From PALSA-1006 sp964571195 (GTDB lineage Bacteria; Pseudomonadota; Gammaproteobacteria; Burkholderiales; Gallionellaceae), in assembly GCA_964571195.1 (NCBI GenBank), contig CAZNAD010000001.1:310001-374000 (forward strand): a stretch of DNA of 64,000 nucleotides, read 5' to 3'. Positions within the stretch are counted from its first letter, which is position 1. Each line of letters opens with the position of its first letter. The position numbers and the translations under genes are program-made. Below are positions 17,180-26,018 of this stretch, in pieces. The notes beneath the pieces are model-generated. The model did no database searches. It was not told the DNA's origin and worked only from the letters and a program-made list of their open reading frames with translations.

Positions 17180-17569
17180 ATGAGACTTTCGACACAGACC
17201 AACCGCTGGATTGCCCGCCTGATGCTGGGGCTGGTTCTGTTCGCGCAGGGCGTGGTTTCCGTCTATGCGTGTGATGTCACGCGCGGCAACGCTACACAGG
17301 CTTTCGCCACACAGACAGCAGAGCACGGCGAGTTGCCGTGCCACGATGAGGTCGTGTCGAATGCCAATGCCTGCCTCGACCATTGCACGCAGGGTGACCG
17401 CATCAGTGTTGATCAGGTCACGCATCTGTTTGCGCTGCCGGGAATTGCCGTGCTGGTGGTGGCGTTGCCCGAGCAAACCGCCGCCAGACCGGCTCAACTG
17501 GCCGCATCCCGTGTTGCGATAGACAGCGGGCCTCCCCCTAACATCCGTTTCTGTTCCTTCCAAATCTAA
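17180..17569 (+). CDS. Exported hypothetical protein at the head of the Cus cluster
   Basis: 129 residues from ATG 17180; the frame is open upstream to 17102 but that part is not protein-like. A hydrophobic segment near residues 15-30 ends in VYAC and resembles a signal peptide. The mature part has CHDEVVSNANACLDHC, a Cys/His cluster suited to metal binding. Similar small proteins often lead heavy-metal RND operons, but I cannot name a family. cusC follows 87 bases downstream. Confidence 0.6.
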   Translation: MRLSTQTNRWIARLMLGLVLFAQGVVSVYACDVTRGNATQAFATQTAEHGELPCHDEVVSNANACLDHCTQGDRISVDQVTHLFALPGIAVLVVALPEQTAARPAQLAASRVAIDSGPPPNIRFCSFQI

Positions 17570-17577
17570 GCTTCCCC

Positions 17578-17605
17578 GGCGTGTGACGGTGTTCCGTCGC
17601 ATGCC
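17578..17605 (+). other. Long hairpin in the gap before cusC
   Basis: GGCGTGTGACGG and CCGTCGCATGCC can pair over 12 base pairs (two of them G-U wobbles) around a TGTT tetraloop. It begins 8 bases after the upstream stop and ends 51 bases before cusC. No T tract follows, so it is more likely an mRNA stability or processing element than a terminator. Confidence 0.5.
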
Positions 17606-17656
17606 GATTTCTCGCATCGTTCTGCCGTGTTTGCGCGGCGCAATCGGAGAAATATC

Positions 17657-18910
17657 ATGGGAAGTCGTATCATCCTGTTCAGCATCATCTTTAATCTCGG
17701 CTTGGGGCCGCTCATGGCAGACGAACTGCCGGGCGCGGATATGCCGGGCTTGTGGCGTCATCTCGAATCGCACAGTGTCGAACTGGAAGCGGCTGCACTG
17801 GAAACCAGTGCCGCTGAGCAACAGGCTGCTGCATCGGGTGCCTTGCCCGACCCGAGTGTGCGTATCGAGTGGCAGGACGTCGATCAACCCGGCGGTGTAA
17901 CGCTGGATCCCAGCCGGGTCTCGGCGGTCAAATATTCCGTGTTGCAGGCCGTCCCGGGTTGGGGCAAACGCGATGCGCAGAAACAGACCGCCTTGGCCAA
18001 TGCCGCATGGGCCAAGGCGCAGCAACAAGCCAGCCGTGCCCAGTTGCGCGCGCAGCTGACACTCACGTTTGCCAACTATTACCGCAGCTTCCATGCCATG
18101 CGGTTGAACTCCGAATTGACGGACTTTGCGCTCAGTGCCAGCAAACTCGCCCGCTCGCGTTACGAGCGCGGTCAGGGTGGTCAGCAGGAATGGGTGAAGG
18201 CGCAACTCGACGAAGCCTCCTTGCGTGCCGAGGGCTACGCCCTGCAAGCCGAATATCGCACCGCCCAGGCGCGCCTGAATGCATTGTTGAACCGTCCGGG
18301 CGATGCGTCACTCGCGCCGCCGCAACAGCTGCCGCTGATGCCGCCAGCGAATGTGCTGGAGACCAGGCAGTTACAGCAGCGTCTGCACACGTCGAATCCA
18401 CAGTTGGTGGCACAGACCGCGCTCAGTGCCTCCGCACAGGGCGAAGCAACGATGGCGGACAAGAACCAACTCCCTGATTTCGTCGTTGCGGTGTCGCCGG
18501 TGCAGCGCGGCAACGGCATCCGCAGCTGGGATGCGATGCTGGAATTCACCTTGCCCTTGCAGCAAGGCTCACACAGCGCCCACCGTCACGAGGCGAACGA
18601 AAAAGTGCGCGCCAGTCAGGCACGCGAACAGGCGCTGCTACAAACGCTGTATGCCGAACTCGGCGAACATCAGGCTGCTTTGGCGGCGAGCACGGAACGT
18701 CTGCAACTGCTCCGCGAACAAATCCTGCCGCTGGTCGAGATGACATTCAAGAGCGCACTGTCGGCCTATCAGAATGGGCGTCTAGATTATGCCACCTTAT
18801 GGCAGGCGCGGCGCGAAGTGCAGCGCAGCAAACTCGACGAACTCGACATCCTTACCCAACAACAGAGCCATCTCGCCGAGATCGAGCGCCTGTTAGGAGA
18901 AACACTATGA
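17657..18910 (+). CDS. cusC: Outer-membrane efflux protein of the Cus RND system
   Basis: 417 residues from ATG 17657 (GGAGA upstream), with a signal peptide ending at about residue 22. It has the TolC/OEP layout: two helical-repeat halves, ALPDPSVRIEW in the first, SASKLARSRYERGQGGQQEWVKAQ, and RLQLLREQILPLVEMTFKSALSAYQNGRLDYATLWQARRE (shortened) in the last. In the complex it forms the outer-membrane channel for metal export. The stop overlaps cusB (ATGA). The Cus rather than Czc assignment comes from the metal ligands in CusA and CusB. Confidence 0.87.
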   Translation: MGSRIILFSIIFNLGLGPLMADELPGADMPGLWRHLESHSVELEAAALETSAAEQQAAASGALPDPSVRIEWQDVDQPGGVTLDPSRVSAVKYSVLQAVPGWGKRDAQKQTALANAAWAKAQQQASRAQLRAQLTLTFANYYRSFHAMRLNSELTDFALSASKLARSRYERGQGGQQEWVKAQLDEASLRAEGYALQAEYRTAQARLNALLNRPGDASLAPPQQLPLMPPANVLETRQLQQRLHTSNPQLVAQTALSASAQGEATMADKNQLPDFVVAVSPVQRGNGIRSWDAMLEFTLPLQQGSHSAHRHEANEKVRASQAREQALLQTLYAELGEHQAALAASTERLQLLREQILPLVEMTFKSALSAYQNGRLDYATLWQARREVQRSKLDELDILTQQQSHLAEIERLLGETL

Positions 18911-20457
18911 AAACGAACATCAGACTCATCGCGTCCGTATTGGCCGTCGCACTGGTTGGTGCGAGCAGTTTCTATCTCGGCAAACAGCAGGCCGCACCGC
19001 AGGGCGCGGACAAAGCCGCACCGGGCGAACGCCGGGTGTTGTATTACCGTAACCCGATGGGCTTGCCGGATACTTCGCCGGTACCCAAAAAAGACAGTAT
19101 GGGTATGGACTATGTGCCGGTATATGCGGATGAAGAACATGCCGGCGATACGACGGTGGATCTGTCGCCGGACAAGGTGCAGATGCTGGGAGTGCGCAGT
19201 GTCGCAGCACAACGTCGTGCCTTGACGCGCAGTATCCGTGCCACCGGCCTGCTTGAGGTGGACGAGCGCAAACAGCAATGGGTCTCCCCCCGTTTCGAGG
19301 GCTGGGTGCAACAACTACATGTGAACACCACCGGACAACGTGTGACACGGGGGCAGGCATTACTCACGGTGTATAGCCCGGAACTGGAAAGTGCCGCCCG
19401 CGAAGTGCAACTGGCGCACGAATCCGGTCTGGCCGAAGTGGAGAAAAGTGCGCGTAGCCGTCTCGACAATTGGCAGATCGCTCCGCAGGATATGGAACAC
19501 CTGCAACACGGTATGGCGCATCTGGTGCTGCGCTCTCCCATCTCCGGTGTGGTGATCGAAAAAGCCGCCGTGGCAGGTGCGCGTTTTGCGCCCGGCGAGG
19601 TGTTATTCAAACTGGCCGATCTGTCCAGCCTGTGGTTGCAGGCGCAAGTGGCGGAACAGGACCAGGGGGTGTTGCGTCTCGGGCAGGACGTGGAAGTCGA
19701 AGTCGATGCTTACGCGGGAGAGCGTTTCTACGGCAAGGTCAGTTTCATTGCGCCGGTGCTCGACGAACAGACCCGCACCGTGCGCGTGCGCGTGGAACTG
19801 CCGAACAAAGACGCACGTCTGCGTCCCGGCATGTATGCCAACATCGTCATCGCCGATACGACAACGGTACTGAGTATCCCGCGTTCCGCCGTGATTGACA
19901 GCGGTACCCGTCAGGTGGTGCTGGTGCAACTCGCCCCCGGGCGTTTCGAACCGCGCGAGGTGCGTCTGGGCGGGCAGGGAGATGAGATGGTCGAAGTATT
20001 GTCCGGTGTGGCTGAAGGTGAGCAGGTGGTCACCTCGGCCAATTTCCTGATTGATGCGGAGAGCAATCTCAAATCGGCATTGGCGGGTTTTTCTGCACAC
20101 GGTGTGCATGACGCACCCGCTCTCGCACCGGCAGAGCCTGCCGCACCGCTCAGCGAGCGCAACACTCCGGCCACACCTGTCGTACCTAAACAGAAAACCG
20201 CCGTCGGGCATCAGGTGCAGGGGGTGCTGGAAGCGATCCGGGCCGACGGTTCGGTGAGCATTACCCACCAGCCGGTCAAATCGCTGGGCTGGCCGGGGAT
20301 GACCATGGATTTTGTATTGGCCAATCCGGCATTGACCGAAGGCATCAAAACCGGTGATGGCATCACCTTCGAGATTGTGGCGCGCAAGCCGGGCGAGTGG
20401 GTGATCACCAAGCTGCAAGCTGTGACACCGGTGGCACGCTCACACGAGGGACACTGA
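18907..20457 (+). CDS. cusB: Cus periplasmic adaptor with C-terminal CusF-like domain
   Basis: 516 residues starting at ATG after TTAGGAGAA. Order: N-terminal signal/TM segment; heavy-metal-binding motif YYRNPMGLPDTSP-KKDSMGMDYVPVY (residues ~42-72); barrel-sandwich/hairpin adaptor core (~95-400); Pro/Ala linker; and a CusF-like OB domain (~435-510). In the last domain H454, W462, M465 and M467 have exactly the spacing of the E. coli CusF copper site H36/W44/M47/M49. CusF is normally a separate chaperone that hands Cu(I)/Ag(I) to CusB. It overlaps cusC and is 1 base from cusA. Confidence 0.9.
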   Translation: MKTNIRLIASVLAVALVGASSFYLGKQQAAPQGADKAAPGERRVLYYRNPMGLPDTSPVPKKDSMGMDYVPVYADEEHAGDTTVDLSPDKVQMLGVRSVAAQRRALTRSIRATGLLEVDERKQQWVSPRFEGWVQQLHVNTTGQRVTRGQALLTVYSPELESAAREVQLAHESGLAEVEKSARSRLDNWQIAPQDMEHLQHGMAHLVLRSPISGVVIEKAAVAGARFAPGEVLFKLADLSSLWLQAQVAEQDQGVLRLGQDVEVEVDAYAGERFYGKVSFIAPVLDEQTRTVRVRVELPNKDARLRPGMYANIVIADTTTVLSIPRSAVIDSGTRQVVLVQLAPGRFEPREVRLGGQGDEMVEVLSGVAEGEQVVTSANFLIDAESNLKSALAGFSAHGVHDAPALAPAEPAAPLSERNTPATPVVPKQKTAVGHQVQGVLEAIRADGSVSITHQPVKSLGWPGMTMDFVLANPALTEGIKTGDGITFEIVARKPGEWVITKLQAVTPVARSHEGH

Positions 20458-20458
20458 C

Positions 20459-23400
20459 ATGCTCAATACCATCATAGCCTGGTCGGCGCGCAACCGCTTT
20501 TTGGTATTGCTCGCCACTCTGTTTATTACGCTGGCGGGCATCTACGCGCTGGTGAAGACACCGCTGGATGCATTGCCCGATCTGTCCGACGTGCAGGTGA
20601 TTGTGTACACCGAATATCCCGGCCAGGCCCCGCAGGTGGTGGAAGACCAGGTGACCTACCCGCTCACCACGGCCATGCTCGCCGTGCCGAAATCGAAAGT
20701 GGTGCGCGGCTTTTCGTTCTTCGGCGCGTCTTTCGTGTACGTGATCTTTGAAGACGACACCGATATCTACTGGGCGCGTTCGCGTGTACTGGAGTATCTC
20801 AACAGCATCGCCGGGCGTATGCCGCAGGGTGTCTCGCCGCAGCTCGGGCCGGATGCGACCGGCGTCGGCTGGGTGTACCAATACGCGGTGTTGAGCGGGA
20901 AGCACGATCTGTCCGAGTTGCGCACTATGCAGGACTGGTATCTGCGCTATCAGCTCACCAAGGCACACGGTGTGGCCGAGGTCGCCTCGGTCGGTGGTTT
21001 CGTACGGCAATATCAGGTGACGGTCGATCCGGTCAAATTGCGCGCCTATGGCATCCCGCTCAGCACCGTCACGCAGGTGATCCGCGATAGCAACCGCGAT
21101 GTCGGCGGACGTGTGGTGGAGATGGCCGAGACCGAATACATGGTGCGCGGCAAAGGTTATCTGCGCGGCAAGGTAGATATCGAGACGCTGGTGGTCAAAG
21201 CCGACAAAGGCACCCCCGTGCTGTTGCGCGACATCGCGCGGGTGGAAGCGGGGCCGGATGAGCGCCGTGGCCTGACCGAACTGGACGGTGAGGGGGAGGT
21301 GGTCTCCGGCATCGTCATGGCCCGCTTCGGCCAGAACGCGCTCGAAGTCATCGACAACATCAAACACAAGCTCGCCGAAATCTCTGCCGGATTGCCGGAC
21401 GGGGTGACGATCAAAGCGGTATATGACCGCTCCGAGCTGATCCAGCGTGCCATCGAAACGCTGAAACATACCCTGCTGGAAGAAGGACTCATCGTCGCGC
21501 TGGTGTGTATGGTGTTCCTGATGCACGCGCGCAGCGCCCTCGTCGCCATCGTGATGTTGCCCATCGGTGTACTGATCGCGTTCATCGCCATGCGTGTGCT
21601 GGGACTGAATTCCAACATCATGAGTCTGGGCGGCATCGCCATCGCCATCGGCGCGATGGTGGATGCCGCCATCGTGATGATCGAGAACGCGCACAAACAC
21701 CTGGAGCGGATCAAGCCCGGTGAGTCGCGCGCAGAGGCGATGATCGCAGCCTGCAAAGAGGTAGGGCCGGCGTTGTTCTTCTCACTGCTCATCATCACCG
21801 TTTCTTTCCTGCCGGTGTTTACACTGGAGGCGCAGGAGGGGCGGCTGTTCTCGCCGCTGGCGTTCACCAAGACCTTCGCCATGGCGGGAGCGGCGTTGCT
21901 TTCCGTCACGCTGGTGCCGGTGTTGATGTTGTTGTTCATCCGTGGTCGTATCAGGCCGGAAGCCGAGAATTCGCTGAACCGCTGGCTGATCGCGCTTTAC
22001 CGCCCGATGATCAGCGCCGTGTTGCGGCATAAACGGGCCACTCTCGTCGTGGCTGCACTGGCATGTGTGTTGTCGGCCTATCCCGCGATGAAACTGGGCA
22101 GCGAATTTATGCCCACGCTGAATGAAGGCACACTGTTCTACATGCCCGCTTCTTTGCCGGGCATGTCGGTGACCAAGGCTGCCGAGTTATTGCAGACACA
22201 GAACAAGATCATCAAGAGTTTCCCCGAGGTCGCTTCGGTCTACGGCAAGGCGGGTCGTGCGCAGACCGCCACCGACCCGGCACCGCTGGAGATGTTCGAG
22301 ACGGTCATCAATCTCAAACCGGAAAGTGAATGGCGCTCCGGTATGGACATCGACAAACTGCTCGCCGAGATGGACCGAGCCCTGCGTTTCCCCGGTGTGG
22401 CGAACTCGTGGACCATGCCCATCAAAGCCCGCATCGACATGCTCTCCACCGGCATTCGCACCCCCGTCGGCATCAAAGTGTTCGGCAAAGACCTGGACGA
22501 GATGGAGCGTCTCGCCAAACAGATCGAAACCGTGGTCAAGAGCGTGCCCGGCACCAGCAGTGCCTTTGCCGAGCGCATCACCGGCGGTTTCTATCTGAAC
22601 ATCGAACCGGATCGTGCGGCGCTGGCGCGTTACGGCCTGTCCGTCGGTGAAGTGCAGGACGTGATCGCTGTCGCGCTGGGCGGTGAGACGGTCACCACCA
22701 CGGTGGAAGGCTTGGAGCGATTCAACGTGAGTGTGCGTTACCCGCGTGAGCTGCGTGCCTCGCCCGAGCAGATCGCGCGCGAAGTGCTGGTGCCCACCAT
22801 GGCGGGCGCGATGATCCCGCTGGGGCAGGTCGCCAAAATCAGCATCAGCAAAGGTGCACCTGCCATCCGCACCGAGAACGCGCTGTTGTCCGCCTACATC
22901 TATGTCGACATCCGCGAACGCGATATAGGTTCTTACGTGGCCGAGGCGCGTAAGGCCGTGGCCGAGCAGGTGAAATTTCCGCCCGGTTATTATGCGAGCT
23001 GGAGCGGCCAGTTCGAATACATGGAACGTGCTGCCGCAAAAATGAAGATCGTCATCCCCGTCACGCTGCTGCTGATCTTCCTGTTGCTCTACCTCAATTT
23101 CAGGCGCGTCACCGAATCGCTGGTGGTGATGCTGTCGGTGCCATTCGCATTGGTGGGCGGTGTGTGGTTGTTGTGGCTGTTAGACTACAACCTCTCGGTA
23201 GCGGTGGCGGTCGGTTTCATCGCGCTGGCAGGGGTGGCGGCGGAGACCGGTGTGGTGATGCTGATCTATCTGGAAAAAGCCTGGCAGGATATTCAGGTGC
23301 AATGTGCCGGAACGGGGCGTACTCCTTCTGCGAGCGACCTGCACGCCGCCATCATGCACGGTGCGGTAGAACGTGTGCGCCCGAAAATGATGACCGTGGT

Positions 23401-23569
23401 GGCGATCATGGCGGGGCTGCTGCCCATCCTCTGGAGCAGCGGTGCCGGGTCGGAAGTGATGCGTCGTATCGCCGCACCAATGGTGGGTGGCATGGTGTCC
23501 TCGGCGGTGTTGACGCTGCTGGTGATCCCGGTGATCTACGCACTGATCAAGACGAGAGAGACTAAATAA
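20459..23569 (+). CDS. cusA: Copper/silver RND efflux pump inner-membrane subunit
   Basis: 1036 residues with the full RND layout: a first TM, a periplasmic porter domain, TM2-6 around 335-520, a second porter domain, and TM8-12 near 860-1030. The metal-binding methionines M562 (FYMPASLPG), M612 (PLEMFET) and M661 (IDMLSTGIRTPVG) are spaced 50 and 49 apart, as in E. coli CusA M573/M623/M672, which supports Cu(I)/Ag(I) rather than Zn/Co/Cd. It is proton-driven and assembles with CusB and CusC. Confidence 0.95.
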   Translation: MLNTIIAWSARNRFLVLLATLFITLAGIYALVKTPLDALPDLSDVQVIVYTEYPGQAPQVVEDQVTYPLTTAMLAVPKSKVVRGFSFFGASFVYVIFEDDTDIYWARSRVLEYLNSIAGRMPQGVSPQLGPDATGVGWVYQYAVLSGKHDLSELRTMQDWYLRYQLTKAHGVAEVASVGGFVRQYQVTVDPVKLRAYGIPLSTVTQVIRDSNRDVGGRVVEMAETEYMVRGKGYLRGKVDIETLVVKADKGTPVLLRDIARVEAGPDERRGLTELDGEGEVVSGIVMARFGQNALEVIDNIKHKLAEISAGLPDGVTIKAVYDRSELIQRAIETLKHTLLEEGLIVALVCMVFLMHARSALVAIVMLPIGVLIAFIAMRVLGLNSNIMSLGGIAIAIGAMVDAAIVMIENAHKHLERIKPGESRAEAMIAACKEVGPALFFSLLIITVSFLPVFTLEAQEGRLFSPLAFTKTFAMAGAALLSVTLVPVLMLLFIRGRIRPEAENSLNRWLIALYRPMISAVLRHKRATLVVAALACVLSAYPAMKLGSEFMPTLNEGTLFYMPASLPGMSVTKAAELLQTQNKIIKSFPEVASVYGKAGRAQTATDPAPLEMFETVINLKPESEWRSGMDIDKLLAEMDRALRFPGVANSWTMPIKARIDMLSTGIRTPVGIKVFGKDLDEMERLAKQIETVVKSVPGTSSAFAERITGGFYLNIEPDRAALARYGLSVGEVQDVIAVALGGETVTTTVEGLERFNVSVRYPRELRASPEQIAREVLVPTMAGAMIPLGQVAKISISKGAPAIRTENALLSAYIYVDIRERDIGSYVAEARKAVAEQVKFPPGYYASWSGQFEYMERAAAKMKIVIPVTLLLIFLLLYLNFRRVTESLVVMLSVPFALVGGVWLLWLLDYNLSVAVAVGFIALAGVAAETGVVMLIYLEKAWQDIQVQCAGTGRTPSASDLHAAIMHGAVERVRPKMMTVVAIMAGLLPILWSSGAGSEVMRRIAAPMVGGMVSSAVLTLLVIPVIYALIKTRETK

Positions 23570-23588
23570 CTTTAGATGGAGATGTGTC

Positions 23589-24218
23589 ATGGCGGACTGT
23601 TGCAACGATAAAGCATGCGAGATCGACGCGCTCCGGGGGCGTCAAAGCGCCACACTCAAAACCGTGCTGGTGATCAATGCCGTGATGTTCGTGGTCGAAC
23701 TCACGGCGGGACTGCTTGGCAACTCTCTCTCGCTGGTGGCGGACTCACTCGACATGCTGGGTGATGCGCTGGTATACGGCTTCAGTCTCTATGTCGTCGC
23801 ACGCGGTGCGGAGATGAAAGCCAGAGCGGCACTGTTCAAAGGCCTCATCATGGCGGCCTTCGGATTCTTCGTGCTCGGTCAGGCCATCTACCACATCGTT
23901 TACCCGCAGCTTCCGGTGTTCGAGACCATAGGCGCGGTCGGTCTGCTGGCGCTCGCCGCGAACGGAGTATGTTTCTTCCTGCTCTGGCGTCACCGTGCCG
24001 ATGACATCAACATGAGTTCGGTGTGGTTATGTTCGCGCAACGACATCATCGCCAATATCTCGGTATTATTTGCTGCAGTCGGTGTGTGGCTCACCCATTC
24101 CGGTTGGCCGGATATCGTGATCGGATTGGCGCTTGCTGCATTGTTTCTGCGCTCGTCGTTATCGGTGCTGCGGGGTGCGATCAAGGAACTCAGCGCTGTG
24201 CGCAGCAACAAGGCATGA
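23589..24218 (+). CDS. CDF-like cation transporter
   Basis: 209 residues, with GATGGAGATG before the ATG, 19 bases after cusA. Six hydrophobic segments resemble the cation diffusion facilitator fold without the C-terminal cytoplasmic domain. An N-terminal DCCNDKACEID offers cysteines for metal. The TM2 motif is DSLDMLGDAL and TM5 is SRNDIIANIS; canonical CDF zinc sites have H or D followed by x3-D, so the TM5 site lacks the usual acid and selectivity is uncertain. It is likely part of the same metal resistance operon. Confidence 0.8.
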   Translation: MADCCNDKACEIDALRGRQSATLKTVLVINAVMFVVELTAGLLGNSLSLVADSLDMLGDALVYGFSLYVVARGAEMKARAALFKGLIMAAFGFFVLGQAIYHIVYPQLPVFETIGAVGLLALAANGVCFFLLWRHRADDINMSSVWLCSRNDIIANISVLFAAVGVWLTHSGWPDIVIGLALAALFLRSSLSVLRGAIKELSAVRSNKA

Positions 24219-24277
24219 AGCAACCGGAGTGAGATGTATGTATGGCATTTGTCATACAGGGATAAAGGAGTCTGTCC

Positions 24278-24397
24278 ATGAAAAAGCTGCTGATCGGGGT
24301 GGTGTTGTTAATGCTGTTGCAAGGCTGCATGTTGTGGCATTCGCATGAGGGCTGTCGCGGAGACTGTGGCGGAAATCAGGCGAAGCAGACTCAGTGA
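24278..24397 (+). CDS. Small His/Cys-rich lipoprotein
   Basis: 39 residues, ATG 8 bases after AAAGGAG. The lipobox LLQGC puts the mature N-terminus at C17, and the short tail contains HSHEGCRGDCGG. The clustered His and Cys suit binding of a soft metal at the membrane surface, consistent with its place 59 bases after the CDF gene and the Cus pump. I do not recognise a named family. Confidence 0.7.
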   Translation: MKKLLIGVVLLMLLQGCMLWHSHEGCRGDCGGNQAKQTQ

Positions 24398-24508
24398 ATC
24401 ACTACCAGTCTTCTTCGCACATAAGCAACGAGGCATTGCCTCGACAGTGTTTCTCTGATTACACTGCCGCAGATATGTGCGCCTGTTAATTTACGGTCAA
24501 AGCCCAAG

Positions 24509-25111
24509 ATGCTTCCTCTCGAAATCGCCAATAGTTATGACCGGATCGCCGAGCGCTGGACTTTCGATGACTTCCCCCGCGAGAACGGAATCGCCCAGCA
24601 CAAGCGAGCGATAAACTTTCTGAACGAAAAGCGTCATGCACTCGATATCGGGTGCGGAAGCAGCGGGCGTCTCATCGACTTGATGCTGGCAAGCGGATTT
24701 GATGTCGAGGGCGTCGATGTTTCAAGCCGGATGATCGAATTGGCAAAGCAGCGTCACCCGCACATCACCTTCCATCATGCCGACATCTGTTCCTGGGAAT
24801 TCTCGAAAAAATACGACCTGATTTCCGCGTGGGATAGCATCTGGCATCTGCCCCTGCAGGAACAGGAGCCGGTGCTTAAAAGGATATTGGCGAACCTCAC
24901 TCCCGGTGGCGTGCTGATCTTCACTTCAGGCGGACTGGATGAGGCGGCAGAGAAAGTTGATGCAGCGATGGGGCCGCAGATGTATTACAGTGTGCTGGGT
25001 ATCCCGGATACGCTTAAGCTGATTTCCGAGGCCGGATGTGTCTGTCGGCATCTGGAATACGATCAGTATCCGGAGATGCATGTCTATTTCATCGTGCAGC
25101 GGAAGAAATAA
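24509..25111 (+). CDS. Class I SAM-dependent methyltransferase
   Basis: 200 residues. The SAM-binding motif I is ALDIGCGSSGRLIDL, followed by GVDVSSRMIELAK (acidic end of beta 2), HHADICSW and LTPGGVLIFTSGG. The fold is complete, but the substrate cannot be read from the sequence. It overlaps the next gene by one base, so it is co-translated with the FGE-like protein. The 111-base gap upstream carries a short hairpin (CGAGGC-ATT-GCCTCG at 24429-24443) without a T run. Confidence 0.85.
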   Translation: MLPLEIANSYDRIAERWTFDDFPRENGIAQHKRAINFLNEKRHALDIGCGSSGRLIDLMLASGFDVEGVDVSSRMIELAKQRHPHITFHHADICSWEFSKKYDLISAWDSIWHLPLQEQEPVLKRILANLTPGGVLIFTSGGLDEAAEKVDAAMGPQMYYSVLGIPDTLKLISEAGCVCRHLEYDQYPEMHVYFIVQRKK

Positions 25112-25995
25112 TGAAATTCATACGATCATCACTAGCCATCATTTTTGCAGTCGGTCTGTTCGCGCAGATGCTGCCTGCCAGTGCCGCCGAAGCTGGCCCG
25201 GTCGCAGCGAAGCCGGCGAATACCGATCTCGACGATACGCTGTGGGGGGTTGCGGAACGGGCCAACACAGCCGACGACTATCAAGTCTACCTCGACAGTT
25301 TTCCGCAGGGAAAATATGTGCCGTTCGCCAAGTCGCGCATCAAAAGGCTACAGGCCACGCCATCTTCTGTTCCTCCGCAAACAGCGGTGATGCAGCGAGC
25401 CGCGCTGGTCGAGCCGGTCATGGTAGCTATCCCCGGCAAAGACTATGAAATCGGAAAATATGAAGTCACCCAGAAAGAATGGCGCGCCATCATGGGTGAC
25501 AATCCCAGCCACTTTAAGACCTGCGGGGACGATTGCCCGGTCGAGCAAATCAGTTGGAGCGAGGCAAAGAGATTCATCATCAAACTCAACCAGCGTTCGG
25601 AGAAAGAATATCGCCTGCCCACCGAGGACGAATGGCTGTATGCCTGTGCCGGCGGTGGCACAGGCTCTGTCTGCGGCGGAAATGATCTGGCTGCACTGGC
25701 TTGGCATGAGGCCAACAGCGGCGGTACGACTCATCCGGTTGGGCAAAAACAGCCTAATAGCTACGGCGTATACGACATGAGCGGCAATGTCGCCGAATGG
25801 GTGGACGACGAATGGAGTTCAAGCGGCGAGTCGGCTGTCGGTGTGGCTATTGTTGGCAACATGGGGAAGCGCGTTCTGTTGGGTGGCGCTTATGATGTCA
25901 ATCTCGGCGCAGGCAAAAGTATCGACAGGCGCGGTTCGGTTCAGGCCGCCCATGATCGGCACTTTGGTTTCCGTTTGGCTCGGACGTTGAAGTAG
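25111..25995 (+). CDS. Exported formylglycine-generating-enzyme-like (SUMF1 fold) protein
   Basis: 294 residues from ATG 25111, which overlaps the methyltransferase stop; the frame upstream is a shadow. A signal peptide ends ASA near residue 26. A short helical module (YQVYLDSFPQGKYVPFAKSRI) precedes an FGE-sulfatase domain: YEIGKYEVTQKEWRAIMGDNPS, YRLPTEDEWLYAC, YDMSGNVAEWVDD and HFGFRLART. The C-terminal active-site cysteine pair of true FGE is absent (GGAYDVNLGAGKSIDRRGS has no Cys), so it is probably a binding or other-role homologue rather than a sulfatase activator. Confidence 0.8.
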   Translation: MKFIRSSLAIIFAVGLFAQMLPASAAEAGPVAAKPANTDLDDTLWGVAERANTADDYQVYLDSFPQGKYVPFAKSRIKRLQATPSSVPPQTAVMQRAALVEPVMVAIPGKDYEIGKYEVTQKEWRAIMGDNPSHFKTCGDDCPVEQISWSEAKRFIIKLNQRSEKEYRLPTEDEWLYACAGGGTGSVCGGNDLAALAWHEANSGGTTHPVGQKQPNSYGVYDMSGNVAEWVDDEWSSSGESAVGVAIVGNMGKRVLLGGAYDVNLGAGKSIDRRGSVQAAHDRHFGFRLARTLK

Positions 25996-26018
25996 TGAAG
26001 GGGGACGAGAAGGATCGA

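Noticed and set aside
20405..21700. 431-codon minus-strand frame opposite cusA
   Set aside because: His/Asp-rich shadow of the GC-rich cusA coding strand; no start signal and no family motifs.
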